This document shows positions 5,491 through 12,585 of a stretch of DNA of 14,854 nucleotides, piece after piece; the stretch's first letter is position 1, and the number at the start of each line of letters is the position of its first letter. The stretch is taken from NCBI GenBank assembly GCA_001778355.1, contig MFGS01000156.1, forward strand, positions 16,129 to 30,982, read 5' to 3'. Below the pieces are notes generated by a model. It was not told where the DNA came from and searched no databases. It saw only the letters and a list, made by a program, of their open reading frames with translations. The DNA comes from Candidatus Firestonebacteria bacterium RIFOXYA2_FULL_40_8. Its GTDB lineage: Bacteria > Oederibacteriota > D2-FULL-39-29. A program made the position numbers and the translations under genes.

Positions 5491-7350
5491 TTACTTGGTA
5501 ACGGCTAGCCGGCCTTTTCTATTCACACTATTTATGTAGTAAACCCCCCTAGGGGCAAATTCATCGTTTTCATTTTTACCGTTCCAGGTGGCAAAACCCG
5601 CACCCAGATTCTCAAGGGCCCCGGCTCTTATTGTCTTTACAACTTCCCCGCTGCTGTTATACACAAGGACATCTGAAGCTGCAGGAACATTGGTAAACTT
5701 TGCATTATTTGCACCGTTGAACTTTATCGGGTTGGGATAAACCGTTAATGGGGTTACAGAAGTAACACTTCCAGGAATTGCAGTGGTACTCCCGGTTTGA
5801 GATACGGCTGTAACCTTATAATAAACAGGTGCCCCGGACAGAGCTTCCCAGTCAAAATAGCTTGTGGCAGTCTTTGGCATGGAGGCGATAATATGCGCTT
5901 GATCCGCGGTAAAGCCGGCACTCACGTTACTGTAATAAATATTATAGTGATGGAGATTCGGATCACTAACGGCGGCCCAGGTCACGGTATATTGCTTCCC
6001 CGAGCCGGTTGCCGAACAAGCAACTTCTCCGCTGGTTTCCGTGATATCATTTACGAACAGAACATAAAGGTCATTCATATTAAAACCGGCAAGCATATCA
6101 GAAGTAAAATGTACTTTTGTACTGTCCCTGTTAACGGTGCCTCTTGCATAGTTATTGTAATTTGTACACGCATCGTTAGCTTCCCAAAAATTCGTCGTCG
6201 ATACTCCCGTAGACTTCCACAAAGTCTTCGTATAAGTATTACACAATACTTCTTTAGTATTCGAGCCGTCAGTCTTAAATCTCATCAGCATCCTTCTGTT
6301 ATTTATCAACGGGTCCGCACCTTCAGGTCCGGGTGTAGCGTAAGCCCACGTCTGATCCAGATCATTGCCCCAGCTGGAATGTCCGTCATTTACATGCGAG
6401 CTGCTCCAAACTACGGAATAGGTATTTGCAATATTATCCCTGATACAAAGCCCCTGACTGGCGTAACCAAACGTCTTTTTTCCGTCAGCACTGTTTGCGC
6501 TGTGACCGAAAGAGATAACAGGTGTCGGAAGTGTCGTAATAAGCGTGCCATTAATGTTGCATGTATAACCGATGCCCTCTCCAACGGCAAAATCCAAACC
6601 AAAACCAAAACTAAAACTGTCATCGGATTTATTCGTAAAAGATATGCTATGCAAGCCCCCGTTATAAGCAACATTATGCGGAGGAGTAGGAACCATGGTA
6701 TCTAAAAGATAAGCTCTGTAGTCACTACCATCTGTTTTCATCGTGTAAATGTAACTTCCCGATGCCTTGCTTGGTCTAGTTTTGGTTGCAATAAGATAAC
6801 TATTAGGAGACAAAACGCACCAAAGCCCTACACCGTCAGGATTACTTCCTGAAGAGATAGTTTTTACAACTGTCTCGACTCCGGTACTAACATTAATTTT
6901 TACAACATCATCCCAGGCGGAGTACATTATATCAGGGTTTGTTTTATCCCAGACCGGCAGACAATGATAGTTACTGCTCCCAGGAATTCTCTTTAGCCCG
7001 CTGCCATCTGAATTCATCATCCAGTTATAGCCGCCTAACCTGTCTGTATGAAACGCAATTCTTGTCCCATCACAATTCCAGACTGGAATTCTCTCGGTAT
7101 GGAAGTTACAGTTATAACCGTTAGTCATTTTCATTATCAGCTTTCCGGTCTCAGTATCCCTAAAGTATACGGTTTCAGGCTGGTATGTTCCGTTTTTTAA
7201 GAGCGTCGAATATGGTTTAGCTCCGGTCGCAGCCGCTCTAAGTGATCTTGCCCAAAGCTCATCAAGACCTTGAGGCGCAGCTGCAAAATAGCAGGCAGGA
7301 AGAAGTAAGAAGGTCAGACCTATTAAGATAGTTCCCTTGACTTTCGACAT
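5491..7350 (-). CDS. Exported beta-propeller (TolB/PD40-like) protein with Fn3 and FlgD-like Ig domains
   Basis: I choose the ATG at 7348-7350, with AAGGAA at 7357-7362 six bases upstream, over an in-frame TTG at 7383. This gives 619 residues. The N-terminus is an export signal. LLPAC (C20) could be a lipobox, though proline there is unusual, and AAA (23-25) could instead be a signal peptidase I site. Residues about 80-420 show WD40/PD40-like blades, e.g. PVWNCDGTRIAFHTD (89-103), followed by MMNSDGSG, and later MKTDGSD and RFKTDGSN. About 442-532 is fibronectin type III-like (YTVTWAAVSDPNLHHYNIYY), and 537-619 is a FlgD-like Ig domain starting VYPNPIKF and containing SGEVVKTI and APRGVYY. 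Propellers of this type occur in TolB-like binding proteins and in oligogalacturonate lyases. I cannot assign an activity. A strong promoter and a terminator flank the gene, so it is probably monocistronic. Confidence 0.8.
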   Translation of the reverse strand: MSKVKGTILIGLTFLLLPACYFAAAPQGLDELWARSLRAAATGAKPYSTLLKNGTYQPETVYFRDTETGKLIMKMTNGYNCNFHTERIPVWNCDGTRIAFHTDRLGGYNWMMNSDGSGLKRIPGSSNYHCLPVWDKTNPDIMYSAWDDVVKINVSTGVETVVKTISSGSNPDGVGLWCVLSPNSYLIATKTRPSKASGSYIYTMKTDGSDYRAYLLDTMVPTPPHNVAYNGGLHSISFTNKSDDSFSFGFGLDFAVGEGIGYTCNINGTLITTLPTPVISFGHSANSADGKKTFGYASQGLCIRDNIANTYSVVWSSSHVNDGHSSWGNDLDQTWAYATPGPEGADPLINNRRMLMRFKTDGSNTKEVLCNTYTKTLWKSTGVSTTNFWEANDACTNYNNYARGTVNRDSTKVHFTSDMLAGFNMNDLYVLFVNDITETSGEVACSATGSGKQYTVTWAAVSDPNLHHYNIYYSNVSAGFTADQAHIIASMPKTATSYFDWEALSGAPVYYKVTAVSQTGSTTAIPGSVTSVTPLTVYPNPIKFNGANNAKFTNVPAASDVLVYNSSGEVVKTIRAGALENLGAGFATWNGKNENDEFAPRGVYYINSVNRKGRLAVTK

Positions 7351-7401
7351 GATTCTTTCCTTTATTCCGGGATTTTGCTGCAATTCATCTTAACTATCTT
7401 A

Positions 7402-7430
7402 ATAGTACAATCAGATCCCGTATTTGTCAA
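7402..7430 (-). promoter_or_regulatory. Sigma-70 promoter of the propeller gene
   Basis: On the minus strand a perfect -35 TTGACA (7430-7425) is followed after exactly 17 bases by TACTAT (7407-7402) as the -10. Transcription would start near 7395, about 45 bases before the chosen start codon. A small inverted repeat, ACTAT (7393-7397) with ATAGT (7402-7406), overlaps the -10 region and could be an operator half-site, though it is short. Confidence 0.65.
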
Positions 7431-7535
7431 TCCAAGGCAGGCAGTAAAAAATTTATATATATCTTTTTTTGTTGTGTTTAATCGCTTTTTTATGAATTGT
7501 CATGAAAATTGAATATTTCTCAAGTTTCGAAATAC

Positions 7536-7575
7536 GCTCGATTAATCGAGCAACTACAAGGGCTTTAATAGTTGC
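7536..7575. repeat. 16-bp perfect palindrome and adjoining inverted repeat
   Basis: GCTCGATTAATCGAGC (7536-7551) is a perfect 16-base palindrome. Sharing its last two bases, GCAACTA (7550-7556) pairs with TAGTTGC (7569-7575). The block lies 20 bases past the stop of the GH123-like gene and about 105 bases upstream of the -35 of the next gene. Neither hairpin has a T-run after it, so they are not intrinsic terminators. The 244-base gap 7351-7594 otherwise contains only the promoter and AT-rich sequence. Confidence 0.65.
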
Positions 7576-7594
7576 CTGATTTGTAAAGTTTTAA

Positions 7595-9289
7595 TTATTT
7601 AAATTTTACTATCTGCTCTGCTATTTCCCGTCTGAAATCATCCAGCTTTGAATAATCATAATCCTTCGGATCTTTTTTATGGCTGGGATGAATCTTTTCC
7701 ATTATCTTTTGCAAAGTCTTCTCCGCGGCTGAGACATCTTTACCTTTTGCTTTGGCCTGTTTCATATATTCCGATAAAGTATAAGTATATTTATAATCAT
7801 CTACACCTTCCCTTATCTTTTCCCATCTCGTCGTAGCGCAAAATTCGGTATCTACAGACGCCATAATAACCTCTTCATGGATCGAGCCGGTCATAGGCCC
7901 GCCGCCAAACCACGGCCTATTCCTTTTAATATTATATTTCCACATGTAAAAACCTTCACCAAATCTTTGATTGGTGCCTACAAAACAGATCATAGACGGT
8001 TTTATTTTTGCCGCCTTTTCCCATTCAGGGAACATATCCCCGTTCATCCCTATTTCGTCCAGCTCGGGCAGTTTCCAGTGCAAAGTAAATTCCTCTTCTC
8101 TGTTAAAGGTTGACATCAGTTTTACCCGCTCCACTTTTCTTGCCGCAGCATAGTAAGCTCTCACACCCTCAATGGTTTTTCTTTTTGAATCAGCTCCTGC
8201 AATCCACGGATAACCGCATTCCGTGGTAAGATAAAAATTATACGGAAGCCATTTACTTTTCTCCGCATGATCCCGTATTTCTCTGATGAAACTTTCGAGT
8301 TTAGTATATGTTGACGGTTGGAAGATCTGATCACCCATCAGACCCCAGGGACCTTGCAAGGTTTCATAACTGCTGGTCCCCTGAATATGCGCATTAATAA
8401 TTGCAAACGGACCCGTAAGGCCTACTTTTTTTGCCATATCCATGTATTTATCCGCTTTTGTAAAGTCGCCTTTCTCGGGAATTATATAGTCGCCGACCTC
8501 ACCGGTCATACCGTGGTCTTTCATCATCGTCATGCGCTTTTCTAATTTGTCAAACTCCCAACCACCGGCGCCCCAGCAGGGCATCCAGGCTACGTCCGGC
8601 GGCTGCATTAATTTGAACGGCAAAACTTTTATTTCCACGGGTATGTTTTTCGCAGGTTTTCCTGACGGAGCAAAAGTCACACCGCCTTTATAGGTTCCTT
8701 CTTTGGCATCTTCCGGAACTTTTATAGTTATCCAAATCTGTTTGCAAACACCGCCTTCGATCAACGGAACTTCTTTGGCCGGAACTAAAATATAACTCCT
8801 GACTATAACCAGATCATCACCGGCAGGACAGTTCATCACATCATTTACTTGAAAAGCATCTTTTGTTATTTTCGCTCCGTTTTCATTTAGAAAATCAGAA
8901 ACTGAGATTTTACAATTTGTGAGTTTAACTAACGGATAAACAGAAAAAGTTATCGGCTCAAACTCGCCTAAAGACGCAAATATTTTAATATCCTTTTTTG
9001 CCAGCTCTTCTTTTGTCGGATTCGTAAAAGGATATACCTGAAACTGGTAATTTCTAAAAAACAACATATAGCCGTTTTTCTTATCATCCGCTGTCGGCAC
9101 CGGCGCCGGGACCTTTTCAACTTCCCCAAGAAACACTTTTTTAACATCCAGCTGAATCTCAAGCGTATCTAATGCGCCCGCCGGAAACTTATCCATTCTT
9201 AAAGCTTTCATGGATTTAGTATCCCCCGCCCCTCCGGCAATAACATTCCCAAGCAGTAAGATCACTCCAAGTAACGCAATTTTTTTCAT
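7595..9289 (-). CDS. Secreted GH123/DUF4091-like glycoside hydrolase family protein
   Basis: The start is the ATG at 9287-9289, with AAGGAG at 9295-9300 five bases upstream, giving 564 residues. A longer in-frame reading to 9607 would overlap the neighbouring gene and run through repeat-derived DNA. MKKIALLGVILLLGNVIAGG is a Sec signal. Residues about 75-225 look like the beta-sandwich that precedes the barrel (FASLGEFEPITFSVYPL; VPEDAKEGTYKGGVTF). About 230-500 would be the TIM-barrel region, ending in REGVDDYKYTY (493-503), a hallmark of DUF4091/GH123-type proteins. GH123 enzymes are N-acetylgalactosaminidases using an Asp-Glu pair. The likely position here reads YLTTECGY, with E357 present and threonine before it. 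The activity is therefore uncertain. The protein may bind or cleave an extracellular glycan. Confidence 0.7.
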   Translation of the reverse strand: MKKIALLGVILLLGNVIAGGAGDTKSMKALRMDKFPAGALDTLEIQLDVKKVFLGEVEKVPAPVPTADDKKNGYMLFFRNYQFQVYPFTNPTKEELAKKDIKIFASLGEFEPITFSVYPLVKLTNCKISVSDFLNENGAKITKDAFQVNDVMNCPAGDDLVIVRSYILVPAKEVPLIEGGVCKQIWITIKVPEDAKEGTYKGGVTFAPSGKPAKNIPVEIKVLPFKLMQPPDVAWMPCWGAGGWEFDKLEKRMTMMKDHGMTGEVGDYIIPEKGDFTKADKYMDMAKKVGLTGPFAIINAHIQGTSSYETLQGPWGLMGDQIFQPSTYTKLESFIREIRDHAEKSKWLPYNFYLTTECGYPWIAGADSKRKTIEGVRAYYAAARKVERVKLMSTFNREEEFTLHWKLPELDEIGMNGDMFPEWEKAAKIKPSMICFVGTNQRFGEGFYMWKYNIKRNRPWFGGGPMTGSIHEEVIMASVDTEFCATTRWEKIREGVDDYKYTYTLSEYMKQAKAKGKDVSAAEKTLQKIMEKIHPSHKKDPKDYDYSKLDDFRREIAEQIVKFK

Positions 9290-9310
9290 AAAATCTCCTT
9301 TTCTAAAAAC

Positions 9311-9340
9311 GATTCCACCGATTACAAATCTTTCGGATTC
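9311..9340. repeat. GATTCCAC-type interspersed repeat, second copy
   Basis: In the 190-base gap 9290-9479, GATTCCACCGATTACAAAT (9311-9329) matches 5296-5314 with two differences. It is followed by TCGGATTC, as the first copy is followed by CGGGATTCC. The rest of the gap (9341-9479) contains short CCCTC/CAAACC repeats at 9362-9392 and AT-rich DNA with no gene. I see no convincing promoter for the downstream gene. Confidence 0.6.
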
Positions 9341-9479
9341 ACTTCCGCCTTCCGGTCTCGCCAACCCTCTAAACGTCAAACCTTCAAACCCTCTATTTTC
9401 CTGATTTTTTATAGCCGGTTTCGTATTTAACAATAAAAAATATATAAATTCAATACTAACTCTAATCCTATTTACTCTC

Positions 9480-12185
9480 TCAGTTAGCGCCTTCCATTTC
9501 ATCAACAAGCTTTGTAATGGTTTCTGAAAACTCGGCATTATAAACAGTACCTGCACCTGTTGCAAGATAATTTGCCAATCCGGAAAGGAATGTTTCCGCA
9601 TTATCATAATTATTAAGTATCCTGTAATTTGTCATAAAAACATTCATCGGCATGTGCTGTGGAGGATTTCTTCTAAAACTATTGGCATAAACTACCGTAC
9701 CGACGGAATTTGACGACAAATACGCATCAGAAACTTTTTTTGCAGCTGCTTCCGTAATCAAATTACTGTCCGCACAATAATATATACTTCCGATTAGAGT
9801 CGGTGATCCGGTCTTAGGGTTTAAACCCCCGTAGCTACCCATGACAGGCTGGTAGGCCCCGCCCATACCGATCATTCCAAATCTGTCTTTATACCAAACA
9901 ATACTCGCATCATAAGGATCAGGGTTATGTATCCATGAATGATAAATTGCAACTTTATTTAGTATAATACCTTTTGAGCCGCCTGTAGGACCTGCAGAAA
10001 AAGTGCTATTAAAAACAGCACTACTACTGGTACCTAAAGTATAGTCGTACAAGAGCATCCCTTTCACAATCAAACCTACCGCTTTAGCATCTGGAGAGTC
10101 CTGAACTAAAGCAGGGTTGGGATTTTTTGGAGCTATCCAGTTATCAATATTACTTGGATCATTATAGGGAGCATTTATAGGTCCTACATACAAATCACTC
10201 ATGCAAACAATTGTAACCGGAGCTTTAGGAACACCCCAAACAACCATGGGTACTTCAGAAAAAATAACCCCATATTTTTTCCGGTCTGTTAAATTTACAC
10301 TATCTTTAAATTTGGGATCCCGAGGGCAATTAGCTTCGGTTATAGTACCCAGGTCAAGTTTGACAACTTTCTGCTTCTCGTGAATCCAGGCCTCTACCCC
10401 ATCACTCACCTTGAAGTCATGACTATATATAACTTCTATATAATGAGAGCCTGATGTATCTGAAGCATTACTACACATTGTTCCGTTTGTTTCACAACCA
10501 AGCTGTACTACACCTTGGGCATAATCAACCTGAAAATAATTCCACTTACTTATAGTTTCCGTTACTGTTCCGGTAGATGTATCATAAATAGCCAGAGTGC
10601 TTGAAGTTAAACTAAGATCATTATTCGGAGCTTGTTTCCATACTATTTCGCTCGCCAAATTTTCACCGAATTTTTCATAAACAGAAACGCCATGGGTCCC
10701 TGTCTCTGCAACAATACCATCTACAGCAACTCCGGCATATAACGACGGAAGATATATTCTTCGGCCCTGACAGGTAATCTTTGAAGTTTGTAAATTATCA
10801 CTGGCCAAACCCTTCTGCTTTCTCCCCCTCCAATAACCACTCGATGGCGCACCCCAGTAACCCGGTGGCAACTGGAATTTAAACCTGTCAATGTACATCG
10901 GGAAGGATAACTTGATCTTTCTAGCCGCCCTGTCTATCGTATAACTACTATCTGAGTCCTGAGCTACTCCAACCACTCCGCGAAAAAGTTCCGGAGTAGC
11001 TTTGAGCCTTAAGCATACATATTTGATATAATTCATATCTCTATCTGCAGGGATAGAGATATCTGCACCGTTCATACTGAAACTTACAGTATCAGGAAGT
11101 TTTTCTCTATGATCACCATTTCCTATACCATAACCGTCAGAAACAGAATCATAGCCGGGACCATAACTTATAGGATTTGTGTAAATCACTTCATTCGTAA
11201 TATTTGTAACGGTGCCCTTAGGATTTGCCCAGGTAATATGCCAATCAGGGTCAATAAGATCTTTATATTTTGCATATGTGATTTCATTAGTTTTTGGAAC
11301 CCTAATCTCCCTGCCCCCGGTATCTTTATCATCAATCAAATTGTATTTATATTCACTTCCGTCAGGTCTACTCTTGGTTACAACAAAGGGTGCTCCATGT
11401 GTTCTTGCATTATAGGGCCAGAGGGCACCATGTGATGGTACCCACCCCGGCCAGCCGGCAGACGCAAAACCGGCAGGAGTAATATAAGCAAACTTCGAAT
11501 AAGGAATGACAGGATTCGAATATGGTGATGTAATCGAAGTCGGTATTGGACCTTCTCCTGCCAACAAATAACAACCGCTATTATCTGGCTCTGCACTATC
11601 AGAATCCCAATCGCAACCATTGTAAATTTTTCCTGAGGCCTCTAATGCCGGACCATACTCATTCTCAGACTTAATAAATGCCCCGTTTCCCCAGGATCTT
11701 CCGACTATAACATCTCCATTGACATGTACAGGACCGATAAGGGTATTTCTATAATATGACTGCACTTTTCCGGTATCAGAAAATTGCAAATAGTCCGTCG
11801 GGGTATTCATGGAAACTTCCGCAACCAGCGCGTATTTCGAAACAGACGTTATCTCTGTTGTTTCGAGCGGATACTGGCCTACAGAAACCACAAGTGTATT
11901 ATGATAACCGCGGCCTATAAGCGTCGCGCTTCCTATTTTATACTTTCCCCCTCCAAACTCCTGCTCGCCGTTGTACTGTTCGTATAGATTATAATACCCG
12001 CGTAAATTATGTACGAGCTCGGCAACACCTGCTTTAGCTATCCAGAACGCCTTTTGTCTTTCACTGTCCTTCACCTGCAGTTTAATATTTCCGACAGCAA
12101 TCGTAAGGAACAACCCGCCAAGTAAAGTAACCACCGTAAGCAAAAACATAGCCAGTATTAATATAGAACCTTTTCTACGTTTCAT
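9480..12185 (-). CDS. Very large PilX-like type IV pilus/pseudopilus-associated protein
   Basis: The ATG at 12183-12185, with GGAGG at 12192-12196 six bases upstream, is preferred over an in-frame TTG at 12200. The product has 901 residues. The N-terminus MKRRKGSILILAMFLLTVVT is a prepilin-like leader: basic residues, a glycine at 6, then one long hydrophobic helix (about 7-32) as in PilX N-terminal domains. After it comes KAFWIAKAGVAELVHNLR (45-62), the usual amphipathic continuation of PilX-type proteins. Residue 151 onward reads LIGPVHVNGDVIVG-like sequence, a pattern seen in large PilX-related exported proteins. The remainder is beta-rich, with no catalytic motif that I recognise. PilX is normally under 250 residues, so this is about four times as long. 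I infer a minor pilin or pseudopilin-anchored surface protein. No other pilus gene is visible nearby. Confidence 0.72.
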   Translation of the reverse strand: MKRRKGSILILAMFLLTVVTLLGGLFLTIAVGNIKLQVKDSERQKAFWIAKAGVAELVHNLRGYYNLYEQYNGEQEFGGGKYKIGSATLIGRGYHNTLVVSVGQYPLETTEITSVSKYALVAEVSMNTPTDYLQFSDTGKVQSYYRNTLIGPVHVNGDVIVGRSWGNGAFIKSENEYGPALEASGKIYNGCDWDSDSAEPDNSGCYLLAGEGPIPTSITSPYSNPVIPYSKFAYITPAGFASAGWPGWVPSHGALWPYNARTHGAPFVVTKSRPDGSEYKYNLIDDKDTGGREIRVPKTNEITYAKYKDLIDPDWHITWANPKGTVTNITNEVIYTNPISYGPGYDSVSDGYGIGNGDHREKLPDTVSFSMNGADISIPADRDMNYIKYVCLRLKATPELFRGVVGVAQDSDSSYTIDRAARKIKLSFPMYIDRFKFQLPPGYWGAPSSGYWRGRKQKGLASDNLQTSKITCQGRRIYLPSLYAGVAVDGIVAETGTHGVSVYEKFGENLASEIVWKQAPNNDLSLTSSTLAIYDTSTGTVTETISKWNYFQVDYAQGVVQLGCETNGTMCSNASDTSGSHYIEVIYSHDFKVSDGVEAWIHEKQKVVKLDLGTITEANCPRDPKFKDSVNLTDRKKYGVIFSEVPMVVWGVPKAPVTIVCMSDLYVGPINAPYNDPSNIDNWIAPKNPNPALVQDSPDAKAVGLIVKGMLLYDYTLGTSSSAVFNSTFSAGPTGGSKGIILNKVAIYHSWIHNPDPYDASIVWYKDRFGMIGMGGAYQPVMGSYGGLNPKTGSPTLIGSIYYCADSNLITEAAAKKVSDAYLSSNSVGTVVYANSFRRNPPQHMPMNVFMTNYRILNNYDNAETFLSGLANYLATGAGTVYNAEFSETITKLVDEMEGAN

Positions 12186-12204
12186 AAAATCCCTCCCCAA
12201 AATA

Positions 12205-12266
12205 AATTACGAATTACAAATGACAACTTTAATCAAATTCGAAGCACTAAATTCGAAACTCGAAAC
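12205..12266. repeat. Degenerate ATTCGAA-type repeat array
   Basis: Upstream of the PilX-like gene the DNA reads as variants of a short unit: TTACGAATTACAAATGAC, then AAATTCGAA at 12235-12243 and again at 12249-12257, then ACTCGAAAC. A related TTTCGAAATAC occurs at 7525-7535. It is non-coding and lies directly before the ribosome-binding site of the gene at 9480-12185. I see no clear promoter inside it. Confidence 0.5.
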
Positions 12267-12333
12267 AAAACTAATAAAAATCAAAAAAAGAAGAATATTA
12301 AACAATGTGTTTTATTTAGTCTTTTCCATCTTT

Positions 12334-12453
12334 CTTCGCTCACTTTCTCCACTTTACCCACTGTTTCCGCCTAGGCGGATTTCGCAAAGATTTATGGTTA
12401 GATATTTAAGCTTTGCTCAACTTGCTTTCTTTACTGTTCCTGCTTTTTTTGCC
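12334..12453. repeat. Composite interspersed repeat, copy B, with two 9-bp arrays
   Basis: This copy begins CTTCGCT and then three 9-base units CACTTTCTC, CACTTTACC, CACTGTTTC (12341-12367). These run into the palindrome TCCGCCTAGGCGGA (12366-12379). A TTCGCAAAG block and TATGGTTAGATATTTAAG (12393-12410) follow, matching 3851-3868. The sequence then continues CTTTGCT and four 9-base units CAACTTGCT, TTCTTTACT, GTTCCTGCT, TTTTTTGCC (12418-12453). The order of parts is the same as at 3800-3930. This copy is more degraded in its second array but keeps an intact palindrome. Confidence 0.7.
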
Positions 12454-12488
12454 AACCATCCGAGCCTCTAAGCATCTCTTCAAAAGAT

Positions 12489-12585
12489 CCGCCCTATATA
12501 ATTTGGCGGGCAAGCCTGCTTCTCTGAGATCCTTCGTCAAAAGCGACTCAGGATGACATAATGAGGAACATTCCTCATCATGTCA
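12489..12585. repeat. Hairpin-rich repeat element abutting the TIG gene
   Basis: Three inverted repeats lie in tandem: CCGCC (12489-12493) with GGCGG (12505-12509); ATCCT..GTC with GAC..AGGAT around 12529-12553; and TGACAT (12554-12559) plus ATGAGGAA (12561-12568) with TTCCTCAT (12571-12578) plus ATGTCA (12580-12585), a 14-bp stem with one mismatch. On the minus strand the middle reads GTCATCCTGAG.. and then GAAGGATCTC, a wording I associate with dispersed repeats in environmental genomes, from memory only. The TGA stop of the TIG gene (12583-12585) is the tip of the last arm. No T-run follows, so an intrinsic terminator is unlikely. Confidence 0.55.

Noticed and set aside
5797..6705. Long plus-strand open frame of about 300 codons
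   Set aside because: It is antisense to the well-supported propeller gene, has no recognisable domain or start signal, and has the arginine/isoleucine-rich composition typical of a shadow frame.
7536..7551. Intrinsic terminator for the GH123-like gene
   Set aside because: The palindrome has no loop to speak of and is not followed by a run of T on the minus strand.
9290..9607. 106-residue N-terminal extension of the GH123-like protein
   Set aside because: It would overlap the PilX-like gene by 128 bases and read through repeat DNA, while a perfect ribosome-binding site and a signal peptide mark the start at 9289.
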